This document shows, piece after piece, positions 8,038-14,536 of a stretch of DNA of 14,536 bases; within the stretch, counting starts at the first letter, position 1; the number at the start of each line of letters is the position of its first letter. Under the pieces are notes generated by a model. The model was not told the DNA's origin and did not search any database. It was given only the letters and a program-made list of their open reading frames with translations. The position numbers and the translations under genes were made by a program. This DNA comes from Deltaproteobacteria bacterium (GTDB taxonomy: Bacteria; Desulfobacterota; Dissulfuribacteria; Dissulfuribacterales; JALVPX01), in the NCBI GenBank assembly GCA_027031565.1, contig JALVPX010000124.1, forward strand, positions 1 through 14,536, read 5' to 3'.

Positions 8038-10242
8038 CTACATCAAGCTTTCCATTTCCAAAGCTGGATGACCTTTTTCCTGCAAGAATTTCAACACCTC
8101 GTCTTCCGTGGTTCCCACCTCTTCGTCTGCAATTATATCCAAGAGGTTGGGTACCCCTTCTTCTTCGGCGCGTTTTTCAAGCCTGTCTCTCAACTCCTCT
8201 TTGAGCATCTTTGGCATCCATACGACCCTCTTTAGGCCGCCGTCTCCTTTCATGAACTTTCGGCTGCAGATGTAATGCTTGGATACGCCGAGGAAACCCG
8301 GGGTAACCTGGCCGCCGCCGACCATTCCTGCCAAAGTGCTGAACTTCATTCCACTAGGTGTCATGCCGAGATAGTCTCGATTTACAAGCATGATTCCATT
8401 GCACATGGGAAGGGTAGTAGCAATGCATTCGAAACAGCCGCAGGCCGTCATCGGGTCAACCATGAGAGAATAAGCGCTCACCCGCTCAACTTTTCCCCGG
8501 GAGGCCTGCTTCACATAGTCGTTAACCCCGGTCCACTGTCCCAGTTGCTCATCGATGAGTTCCCCCTTTTCAATCGGCTGATTGGGACCCGTGGGGTTGA
8601 TCTCATATGATGCCTTGCCGTCAAGCCAGTTGTATGCCCCACACATACCAACACGTTCAGGCGTGATAACACAAACATGGGTGGGAGCAAAGGACTGACA
8701 CAAGGTACAGGAGTAAAAGATCTCTTCCGTTTCGTCTGTCATGGATCCAAGACGTTCATCCCTTGCTGCATACACCTGCTTGGCAAGTTCCAGGACCTCT
8801 TTGACCTTGTCTTCCACCGTATAGATCTTCACCTGGACCTTATCCAGGATCGCACCAAAGTCTTGGTGAAGTTTTCCGTGGAGTATCCGGCCTATATGCT
8901 CAAACTTGAAACCCTTTTCTATCGCTGCCTTGCCCACACGCAGCCACATGATATTGCGCTGTCCAATGTGCATGATGCCCTGGGCATAATTGATCAAATG
9001 GTGGAACTGGCGTTCCAGAATCGGCTCAAAATCAGACTGCATCTGGCGGCCAGCCACTTCCACCAATATTGCCAAGGGCAGTTTCGCCCCCTCTTCAACC
9101 TCGTCCATTTCAGGACCCTCAACAGTGACAAGTCCGTCCTGGACTTCATCCATATCCTTGGAAACGAGAAGCTCTACACCCAGTGTACGGCCTCCGCCGC
9201 ATTCGAGATAAAGATCGTCCTTCCGGACACGTTCACCTTCAAAGGCAGGACCATAAGATGTGGGTATATCTATCTTGCTTACTGTAACCTTCAGGCCCCT
9301 GACCTCGATTGACTTCTGCACAATTTCATCATGGGATACGTTGCTTACAACGTGTTCATATGTACAAATACCCGTTGGCAGTACTTGGGGTATATCCCAG
9401 TCTGAAATGGTTGGGAAGCCCCAGTTGATTGCACCAGCAGCATTGGCATACCACTCGTCTGAAACAGGACCGAAGGCCATTACAAAGGCAAAGGTCCTGT
9501 CCTTGTTGTATATCAAATTGCCCTTGTAATCCCCAGGCTGTATGCCGCCGAAAGCCAGGGCCACCCTGCATGCAAAACCTATTGCAAATATGGCAGATGT
9601 ATAGGTTGGACCAAAGGGCACCAGCCTGGTGGACCAGCCAATCTGCACCTTTTGCTTCAAAAGCTGCTCAGGCAGATATACACCATCTGTCTGGTCATGC
9701 ATGAAGATGTACAGATTCTTTTCCTGAAGTTCCTGTGCAATCCTGGCGGCAGTTTCAGGATCCTTCGGGCTGCCCAATATGGCAGCAAATCCAGGGGCTG
9801 TGCCGTCCACAAACTCCACGCCCCTTTTCCTGAAAATGATGTCATCTGCAGCGCCAAGCCAGATCTTTCCTTCAGGCGGGTCCTCGGTTTTTGTGTAAAA
9901 ATCCGGCTCTTCGATGTATCTCATGGCCTCAAACATCTCTTCAGCGAAAAAGGTCGCCATGCCTGCATCAAGGGCAGGGGCAAGATATGGAAGCCAATTG
10001 TGCTCGCTTACAGGAGGCGGCAGAAGCTTGCGGCACTCCTGGAACACCTCTTTCATGTCGCCCAACTGCTTCACGGGAATGCCAAGCATTGAATATATTA
10101 TTGGCAGATAATAAGCCGTATTGGGGAAAGCAACCTCATGTTCAGGGCCATGTTTTTTCAGAAGTTCTTCATACTTCTCTTCTGCCATGTCCACAATCTT
10201 GTGGGCCCCGCGGATTGCTGCAGAACAAATAATCTTGGACAT
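8038..10242 (-). CDS. acsB: Acetyl-CoA synthase AcsB (CODH/ACS beta subunit, bacterial type)
   Basis: AcsB condenses a methyl group from the corrinoid protein, CO and CoA into acetyl-CoA at the Ni-Ni-4Fe4S cluster A. The 734 residues match full-length bacterial AcsB (about 730), including the N-terminal domain that contacts CODH; archaeal CdhC lacks it. All expected cluster A ligands are visible: C512 and C515 (SCTLCQSF), C524 (HVC), C534 (MCGAYNW), and the Cys-Gly-Cys motif C601-G602-C603 (ACGCFECI) that holds the distal nickel. The ATG at 10240-10242 has AAGGAGGAG just upstream, and this Shine-Dalgarno overlaps the TAA stop of the metF-acsD gene, so translation is probably coupled. No CODH gene is adjacent on either side. 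Confidence 0.97.
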   Translation of the reverse strand: MSKIICSAAIRGAHKIVDMAEEKYEELLKKHGPEHEVAFPNTAYYLPIIYSMLGIPVKQLGDMKEVFQECRKLLPPPVSEHNWLPYLAPALDAGMATFFAEEMFEAMRYIEEPDFYTKTEDPPEGKIWLGAADDIIFRKRGVEFVDGTAPGFAAILGSPKDPETAARIAQELQEKNLYIFMHDQTDGVYLPEQLLKQKVQIGWSTRLVPFGPTYTSAIFAIGFACRVALAFGGIQPGDYKGNLIYNKDRTFAFVMAFGPVSDEWYANAAGAINWGFPTISDWDIPQVLPTGICTYEHVVSNVSHDEIVQKSIEVRGLKVTVSKIDIPTSYGPAFEGERVRKDDLYLECGGGRTLGVELLVSKDMDEVQDGLVTVEGPEMDEVEEGAKLPLAILVEVAGRQMQSDFEPILERQFHHLINYAQGIMHIGQRNIMWLRVGKAAIEKGFKFEHIGRILHGKLHQDFGAILDKVQVKIYTVEDKVKEVLELAKQVYAARDERLGSMTDETEEIFYSCTLCQSFAPTHVCVITPERVGMCGAYNWLDGKASYEINPTGPNQPIEKGELIDEQLGQWTGVNDYVKQASRGKVERVSAYSLMVDPMTACGCFECIATTLPMCNGIMLVNRDYLGMTPSGMKFSTLAGMVGGGQVTPGFLGVSKHYICSRKFMKGDGGLKRVVWMPKMLKEELRDRLEKRAEEEGVPNLLDIIADEEVGTTEDEVLKFLQEKGHPALEMESLM

Positions 10243-10252
10243 TGTCTCCTCC

Positions 10253-13204
10253 TTAAACCATCGCCTTAATAAGGGATTCAGTCAGGGCTACAGCCTTGGG
10301 ATGCCTCATAACCATCAAGGCACCTCCTGCAAGCAGCAGTGATGAGGCAGTTATTGCCTCCATCATGACACCGCGCCTTTCCTGGTCCCCAAGGATATCA
10401 TCTGAAGGTAAACGGCACTCCTTTGCCTTCCATACCTCCCTTCCTAAATTGCAAATGAAGGGTACCGCCAGCTTTTCATCTTGCTGAGTGAGGGCAGCAA
10501 GGGTGATCCGTTCCATTACCGAGTATGTATATTCCAGGCCATAACCCACTGCGCCGATTGATGGATCCATCAAGATGTGATCCAGGGGCAGGCCCAGATT
10601 TTCCAATAAGATGTTGAGCTGTTTTGCAAGATTTACATCTATCGGCGTGGCGGCCACAACAGGCAGTTGAAATGCCATGGCAGTGGCACCCAAGGTGCGG
10701 TAGTTGGCATCTGTCAGCGGACTCAGACACACCTTCTTGTTTCCAATGAGGCTGGTGACTTCCCTCAATGTTTCAGTATCTTTTTCGGCGTTGCCGCAGC
10801 CCCAAAGAATGATTGGTACGTCCACGGCCTCAACCACTTTTTGCGCAATCTTTGCTGCCTCATCAGAAGGCCTGTTCATGCCATTTGGATCTGTACTGAC
10901 CAGCGAGACGCAGATGGACTCGGCACCAAATTCGTTGACGCACTTTTGCGCCCATTTTACCGGGTCTTCAAAGCAGTCGGAATAATATTGTGCCAACGGT
11001 TCAGGCCACTCCTCTGGAGCAGAATCGAGCACTTCATAGGCTACCTTTGGAGGATTCGGCATATCGCCTTCAAAGAGGTGGAATGGCAACGTGTCATTGC
11101 CTCCAACGGTTATGGCCTTTTCGCCTTCTCCGATTGTGACTTCATAAATCCTGCCCGACGCAGGCTCCTTGTATAGCTCTTCAGAAATCGATCCAGCCCT
11201 TTCAATTAGAGGGACGGTTTCCTTTGGCAGTTCAAAGGCCTCTGGTCCCTCGGCAGCTGGTGCAGCCTTGGGGGCTGGCGCAGACTTCACCTCGGCTGCC
11301 GGCTCTTTCTTCTTGACAACCTCTGGTTCAGGAGCTGCCTTTTCCTCAACAACCGGCTCCGGCCTGGCTTCTTCCTCGGCTGGCTTGACCTCTATCTTCT
11401 CTTCTGCCGCGGGTGTTTCAACAGGAGCTGCCTCAGGCTCAGGCATTGCCATTTCCGGGGCCTTTCCAGATTCTGCCTGGGAAAGCCCTCTCTTGGCCTT
11501 TTCGTTGTCGGGTTCAATAGCCAGGGCCTGCTTGAAGGTTTCGATGGCTCCCTGAAAATCGCCTTTCAACATTTGCAGATTGCCCCTGGCAACCAGCCGA
11601 ATAACCCATTTACGCTGCCACTCTTCCGCAGTTAGTCCTTCTGGAACCGGGGGCAGACCTGCGAGTTCGGCAGGAGCTTCCGGCTCTGGCGGTGGCGGCG
11701 GCGCCTCAGCCACAGGCTCTCGTGTTGCAACAGTTGGTTCTGGTTCAGGTTGAGGCGCAGGCGCAGGCTCGCTTGGAGGTGCCGCCGGAACTGCCTGCGG
11801 CTCTTCTCCTGCAAACAGCATGAATTCTGCTTCCAAAAATCGCCTCAACGCCTCATATTGCTCATCGCTCAAACCCAGCGCCTTTTTCAGCGCATCCAAT
11901 CCCATATGCAGGCTGTTCAAGACTGCCTGTTCCCTGGGGGTTAAAGCTGCACCGGCAGGCGCTGCAATTGCAGCAGCCTGTGCAGCGGGCTGGCTGGCTA
12001 CCATCTCTTTTGGCTGGCTTTTTGCTGTCTGAAGCTCTGATGCAAGCTTTTTGACCTCAGCCTCTTTTTGGCTGGCCATGCGTTTTGCCTCCTCAAGCTC
12101 TTTCTTTATCTGTTCCATTTCCGCTGACAAGCGTTCTTTCTCTTTAAGTACCAATTTTCTTGAGGCATCTGCCTCCTTTTTGGCCGTGTCGATTTGCACC
12201 TGTAGTTCTCTTTCAGCCGCCTCCTTGGCCTTTTCAACCGCCGTTTCAACAGCAGCTCTGTCCATAAGCACAGGTTCTATCCCAGTGGGCTCAGGCCTTG
12301 GACCGAGTTTGGCCCTGGACACTATCTCAGGTACAGCTTCTTCCCATTCGATGGCCATTATATGAACGCCGGCCACACCTGGTATCTCTTTGACCTGATT
12401 GATAATGTCCACACATATATTGATGCCTTCCTCTTTCTTGTCAGCGGCATCTTCCAGACGCTGGATCACCTCATCTGTCACGTCCAGGCCTGGCACAAAC
12501 TTTTTCATGTAACGGGCCATGCCCAGGGATTTCGGCGGCGTCACGCCTGCAAGGATGTAACATTTCTCATGTATCCCCAGATCGCACACCATCTCCATGA
12601 ATTTCTTGAATTTTTCTACATTGTAGATGATCTGTGTCTGGACAAAATTGGCTCCAGCATCCACCTTCTTTCCGAGACGAACAGCCCTGAACTCAAAGGG
12701 ATCCGCAAATGGATTTGCAGCGCAGCCCAGAAACAGCCGGGGCTCATGGGACTTTATCTCCTCGCCGCACTGAAATTTGCGATCATCCCGCATTCCTTTC
12801 ATCATCGACAGGAGCTGAATGGAATCCATGTCGAAGACTCCTCTGGCCTGGGGATGATTGCCGAATTTCTGATGGTCACCAGTAAGACACAGCAGATTTT
12901 TTATGCCAAGAGCACTTGCCCCCAGGATCTCTGCCTGTATTCCAATGCGGTTCCTGTCCCTGCATGTCATCTGCATGACAGGCTCGACACCTTCTGAAAG
13001 GGCCAAAAGCCCGGCTGTTAGGCTTGACATCCTAACTATAGCAGTCTGACAGTCTGTAATGTTGACTGCATCCACATGGCCCTTTAAGATCCTTACCTTT
13101 TTGCGAACCACCTCTGGATCACCGCTCTTTGGCGGACCAAGCTCGCCTGTTACAGCAAAGCGACCAGATGTGAGAATATTTTCCAGATTGCTGTTTGCTA
13201 TCAC
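10253..13204 (-). CDS. metF-acsD: Fusion of methylene-tetrahydrofolate reductase (MetF) and corrinoid protein small subunit (AcsD)
   Basis: A single open frame of 983 residues joins two Wood-Ljungdahl enzymes. Residues 1-301 are MetF (FAVTGELGPPKSGDPE, LTGDHQKFGNHPQARG), which reduces methylene-THF to methyl-THF with the MetV partner. Residues 317-396 form a heptad-rich coiled coil. About 420-466 is a helical module (LTPREQAVLNSLHMGLDALK). About 468-522 is Pro/Glu/Ala-rich. About 539-574 is one TPR-like unit (GDFQGAIETFKQALAIEPDN). About 580-655 is a second Pro/Glu/Ala/Lys linker. Residues 656-983 are AcsD (GGNDTLPFHLFEGD, MDPSIGAVGYGLEYTYSV). The GTG start at 13202-13204 overlaps the metV stop as GTGA and has AAGGGAGGA nine bases upstream. 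An in-frame ATG at 13261 lies inside metV and is rejected. An internal ATG at 11450-11452 could in principle give free AcsD. I know of no described protein with this architecture, but I could not search. Confidence 0.93.
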   Translation of the reverse strand: MIANSNLENILTSGRFAVTGELGPPKSGDPEVVRKKVRILKGHVDAVNITDCQTAIVRMSSLTAGLLALSEGVEPVMQMTCRDRNRIGIQAEILGASALGIKNLLCLTGDHQKFGNHPQARGVFDMDSIQLLSMMKGMRDDRKFQCGEEIKSHEPRLFLGCAANPFADPFEFRAVRLGKKVDAGANFVQTQIIYNVEKFKKFMEMVCDLGIHEKCYILAGVTPPKSLGMARYMKKFVPGLDVTDEVIQRLEDAADKKEEGINICVDIINQVKEIPGVAGVHIMAIEWEEAVPEIVSRAKLGPRPEPTGIEPVLMDRAAVETAVEKAKEAAERELQVQIDTAKKEADASRKLVLKEKERLSAEMEQIKKELEEAKRMASQKEAEVKKLASELQTAKSQPKEMVASQPAAQAAAIAAPAGAALTPREQAVLNSLHMGLDALKKALGLSDEQYEALRRFLEAEFMLFAGEEPQAVPAAPPSEPAPAPQPEPEPTVATREPVAEAPPPPPEPEAPAELAGLPPVPEGLTAEEWQRKWVIRLVARGNLQMLKGDFQGAIETFKQALAIEPDNEKAKRGLSQAESGKAPEMAMPEPEAAPVETPAAEEKIEVKPAEEEARPEPVVEEKAAPEPEVVKKKEPAAEVKSAPAPKAAPAAEGPEAFELPKETVPLIERAGSISEELYKEPASGRIYEVTIGEGEKAITVGGNDTLPFHLFEGDMPNPPKVAYEVLDSAPEEWPEPLAQYYSDCFEDPVKWAQKCVNEFGAESICVSLVSTDPNGMNRPSDEAAKIAQKVVEAVDVPIILWGCGNAEKDTETLREVTSLIGNKKVCLSPLTDANYRTLGATAMAFQLPVVAATPIDVNLAKQLNILLENLGLPLDHILMDPSIGAVGYGLEYTYSVMERITLAALTQQDEKLAVPFICNLGREVWKAKECRLPSDDILGDQERRGVMMEAITASSLLLAGGALMVMRHPKAVALTESLIKAMV
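11240..11803 (-). other. Coding segment for Pro/Ala/Glu-rich linkers flanking a TPR-like unit
   Basis: Two low-complexity stretches (11639-11803 and 11240-11467) encode mostly Pro, Ala, Glu, Lys and Val, with runs such as PPPPPEPEAP. They flank a single TPR-like helix pair at about 11483-11590 (GNLQMLKGDFQGAIETFKQA). Such linkers act as swinging arms in other multienzyme proteins. The plus strand here is correspondingly Ala/Ser-rich and gives a spurious open frame. Confidence 0.75.
12017..12256 (-). other. Coding segment for the coiled coil between MetF and AcsD
   Basis: Residues 317-396 of the fusion are almost uninterrupted Ala/Glu/Lys/Leu heptads (for example KERLSAEMEQIKKELEEAK), with no proline or glycine. 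This is typical of a long alpha-helical coiled coil that could dimerise the protein or hold MetF away from the AcsD half. It is a domain-level annotation inside the CDS. Confidence 0.8.
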
Positions 13205-13869
13205 GGCAGCAAATCCTCCCTTACCCTGCGCCTCGGCCCGGCATCTCCAGCAGGTGACCAATCGCGAATAGGCATGATCTCTTTGAGGCGGTCCGCCTCT
13301 CCCTGCTCCTGTAAGCGCTCATGTATGAAGTGCCAAACGCACGGCGTATCCGGATGGATCTCGCACCTGCCTCCCTGGGAACCTCCGCAAGGCCCGTTTG
13401 AAAGCCGTTTGGCACATCTGGCCACTGGACACAGCCCGCCGGTGAGATGAAGCACGCATGAGCCGCAGCCGGCACACATTTCTTTCCATTCCCCGCTGCT
13501 CAGGTTAGCACCGTAAAAAGTGGTGTTTACTCCAGGCAAAACCTTAACGCCTGGACAAAGATCTGCGATAAAATTCACCCCTACGCCGCAAGCCATGGAG
13601 AGCACAGCGTCATATTTTTTCCCCTCTTTTTTAAGGGGTTCTATATATTCGGGATCGCACTGGCGTATGTAAGTGGTGGCCTCTATTTTGATGGGTTCAC
13701 CTGCAAGCTTCTTTCCAAGCCGGATGGCAGAAGCCATGATTTCCACTTCCTTGTCTCCGCCAGCCGAACAAACGGCAACGCAGCCACGGCAGCCCAGGAC
13801 AAGAAGCTTTTTCACCCCGTCCAGCATGTCCAAAATTTCATTCATGGATTTACGTTCAGCTATTATCAT
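13201..13869 (-). CDS. metV: MetV, zinc/Fe-S subunit of methylene-tetrahydrofolate reductase
   Basis: MetV is the partner of bacterial MetF in acetogen-type methylene-THF reductases and relays electrons from the Hdr/MvhD side to the MetF flavin. The 222-residue protein matches the methylene-THF reductase C-terminal (MetV-like) family. It has a Rossmann-like body with LGCRGCVAVCSAGGDKEVE near residue 26. A Cys-rich C-terminal half (MCAGCGSCVLHLTGGLCPVA, then NGPCGGSQGGRCEI and CVW) carries the Fe-S and zinc ligands. The ATG at 13867-13869 overlaps the mvhD stop as ATGA, and the stop overlaps the metF GTG as GTGA. The mvhD, metV and metF-acsD genes are therefore translationally coupled. The C-terminal tail (about 205-222) is Arg- and Pro-rich. 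Confidence 0.94.
   Translation of the reverse strand: MIIAERKSMNEILDMLDGVKKLLVLGCRGCVAVCSAGGDKEVEIMASAIRLGKKLAGEPIKIEATTYIRQCDPEYIEPLKKEGKKYDAVLSMACGVGVNFIADLCPGVKVLPGVNTTFYGANLSSGEWKEMCAGCGSCVLHLTGGLCPVARCAKRLSNGPCGGSQGGRCEIHPDTPCVWHFIHERLQEQGEADRLKEIMPIRDWSPAGDAGPRRRVREDLLP
13214..13222 (-). promoter_or_regulatory. Ribosome binding site fixing the GTG start of metF-acsD
   Basis: The minus strand reads AAGGGAGGA, then nine bases, then GTG at 13204-13202, which overlaps the metV stop as GTGA. The protein homology also begins here, so this start is preferred over the in-frame ATG at 13261. Confidence 0.85.
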
Positions 13870-14282
13870 GACCGACCTTCCATAGTGCTCAGTCTCATCT
13901 TAAGCTCCCTGGCTGCCTCGACTATGGGCTCTGACTCGCCTCTTGGCACAAAGACCATTTCAAGCCTTTCTGGTTGAAGGCCCAACTCTTCGAGTATTTT
14001 CCGGGCATATTGTACGCGTTTGGCTGCCCGTTTGCTTCCGGACAGATTGTGACATTCGTCGATCTGGCAGCCAGCCACAAATACTGCCTCAGCCCCCTCG
14101 GTAAAGGCATCCAATATGGCCGGGACCTCAAGCCTGCCGGTACATGGAAGCCTCTTGAAAGCAACATCCTCAGGCACCAAACCCCGCTCTTTTAACATTT
14201 CTGGCTCTACTGAGACTGTATAATTGCAGCAAAAGCCAACGATTCCAGCACTTGCCCTTTTCTTGCTTTTTTTCCTTGCCAT
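13866..14282 (-). CDS. mvhD: MvhD/FlpD-type [2Fe-2S] electron-transfer subunit
   Basis: MvhD-like proteins bind a 2Fe-2S cluster and pass electrons between HdrA and a partner enzyme, here probably MetV/MetF. The 138-residue product has the family layout: an N-terminal cysteine motif (GFCCNYTVS), RLPCTGR, the block VFVAGCQIDECHNLSG, and a C-terminal helical end. The usual CNWC-like N-terminal motif is altered to CCNYT. The second cysteine of the pair is replaced and an extra cysteine lies just before it, so cluster ligation may differ. The ATG at 14280-14282 was chosen because homology starts soon after it. AGAGAGG abuts the ATG and AGGAGG lies 13 bases before it, so spacing is unusual. Upstream ATGs in the same frame overlap hdrA and give unrelated sequence. 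The Lys-rich N-terminus (MARKKSKKR) is not part of the conserved core. Confidence 0.85.
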   Translation of the reverse strand: MARKKSKKRASAGIVGFCCNYTVSVEPEMLKERGLVPEDVAFKRLPCTGRLEVPAILDAFTEGAEAVFVAGCQIDECHNLSGSKRAAKRVQYARKILEELGLQPERLEMVFVPRGESEPIVEAARELKMRLSTMEGRS

Positions 14283-14290
14283 CCTCTCTA

Positions 14291-14536
14291 CTATGCCTCC
14301 TGGCTTCCCCGCTGCTCCAGTGAAGGAGCCAATTTTATGGCCTCTGCCGGGCATTCGAGGACACATATGCCGCATGCCCTGCAAAGGTCCGGCTCGATAA
14401 AGGCATATCCCTCGTCAATGATATGAGGTGCAGCAAAGGGACACAATCTCACGCATGTCAAACAGGCTACACACTTGCCTGGATCAACCACCGCGGTGAG
14501 ACCGAGATCAACCATCCGCTCCATGTCTACAAAGCC
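14291..14536 (-). CDS. hdrA: Probable HdrA C-terminal ferredoxin domain (partial at window edge)
   Basis: The 81 visible residues hold two 4Fe-4S motifs: C22-x2-C25-x2-C28-x3-C32-P (CVACLTCVRLCP) and C52-x2-C55-x2-C58-x3-C62-P (CRACGICVLECP). VAVVDP-like spacing precedes the first. The frame is open to the right window edge with no stop, so the ATG at 14522-14524 need not be the start. The VVDPGKCVACLTCVRLCPF context and the following mvhD, metV and metF match the C-terminus of heterodisulfide reductase subunit A, the FAD-containing, potentially electron-bifurcating subunit. A stand-alone polyferredoxin cannot be excluded. The gene ends in TAG eight bases before mvhD. Confidence 0.75.
   Translation of the reverse strand, partial: GFVDMERMVDLGLTAVVDPGKCVACLTCVRLCPFAAPHIIDEGYAFIEPDLCRACGICVLECPAEAIKLAPSLEQRGSQEA

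Larger units (their letters stand above)
1285..14536 (-). other. Probable single Wood-Ljungdahl operon, promoter outside the window
   Basis: Eight minus-strand genes (partial hdrA, mvhD, metV, metF-acsD, acsB, acsC, acsE, fdhA) and the 95-residue gene run without a gap longer than 33 bases. Spacings are 8, -4 (ATGA), -4 (GTGA), 10, 33, 17 and 18 bases, then -8. No internal promoter or terminator is evident, so one transcript initiated to the right of the window is likely. There is no gene-free stretch above 300 bases, and no tRNA, rRNA, CRISPR array or insertion sequence was seen. Confidence 0.75.

Noticed and set aside
11169..11555. Plus-strand Ala/Ser/Gly-rich open frame of 128 codons
   Set aside because: It is the antisense shadow of the low-complexity Pro/Ala/Glu linker of the MetF-AcsD fusion. 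It has no ribosome binding site or recognisable domain.
13205..13261. 19-residue N-terminal extension of MetF from ATG 13261
   Set aside because: It lies inside metV and is unlike MetF. The GTG at 13204 has a good ribosome binding site and a GTGA overlap with the metV stop.
14283..14384. 34-residue N-terminal extension of MvhD from ATG 14384
   Set aside because: It is an out-of-frame reading of the ferredoxin domain upstream and has no MvhD similarity.
14291..14524. Complete stand-alone 77-residue ferredoxin
   Set aside because: The frame stays open to the window edge and the sequence resembles the HdrA C-terminus. It is better treated as partial, though it is not fully excluded.

Overview
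The window carries most of a bacterial Wood-Ljungdahl (reductive acetyl-CoA) gene cluster on the minus strand, read from right to left, plus one plus-strand signalling gene at the left edge. The organism is a strict anaerobe that makes selenoproteins. The gene content (bacterial-type AcsB, AcsC and AcsE, a MetV/MetF/MvhD/HdrA module, and a formate dehydrogenase joined to a GltD-like flavoprotein) suggests a sulfur-metabolising or syntrophic Desulfobacterota-type bacterium, or possibly an acetogen. This placement is inferred from gene content; no taxonomic marker is present.

Right end (14536 to about 13200): the C-terminal ferredoxin domain of a probable HdrA, then mvhD and metV. They are almost contiguous (8-nt gap, then an ATGA overlap). 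In Moorella this set belongs to the MetFV-HdrABC-MvhD methylene-tetrahydrofolate (THF) reductase complex.

Middle (13204 to 5744): metF is joined to metV by a GTGA overlap. It is fused in one uninterrupted frame to acsD, the small subunit of the corrinoid iron-sulfur protein. The linker of about 350 residues holds a coiled coil, a short helical module, a Pro-rich stretch, one TPR-like unit and a second charged, Pro/Ala/Glu-rich stretch. acsB (acetyl-CoA synthase), acsC (corrinoid protein large subunit) and acsE (methyl-THF:corrinoid methyltransferase) follow with short gaps and good ribosome binding sites. No CODH catalytic subunit (acsA/cooS) lies in the window.

Left part (5725 to 1285): a very large formate dehydrogenase gene reads through an in-frame UGA at 3221-3223. 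The UGA lies in the classic Sec-His active site and is followed by a bacterial SECIS hairpin. The product is a 1386-residue selenoprotein with a 2Fe-2S domain, a GltD-like NAD(P)H:FAD domain, two 4Fe-4S clusters and the molybdo/tungstopterin catalytic domain. A 95-residue protein of unknown function overlaps its end. That gene converges on a plus-strand HD-GYP membrane protein gene, and the two stop codons share the four bases TTAA.

Together the genes cover CO2 to formate (FDH), methylene-THF to methyl-THF (MetVF with MvhD and HdrA), methyl transfer to the corrinoid protein (AcsE, AcsCD) and acetyl-CoA assembly (AcsB). The set could run as autotrophic CO2 fixation or in reverse as acetate oxidation. 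The two main points of interest are the MetF-linker-AcsD fusion and the selenocysteine-containing GltD-FDH fusion.
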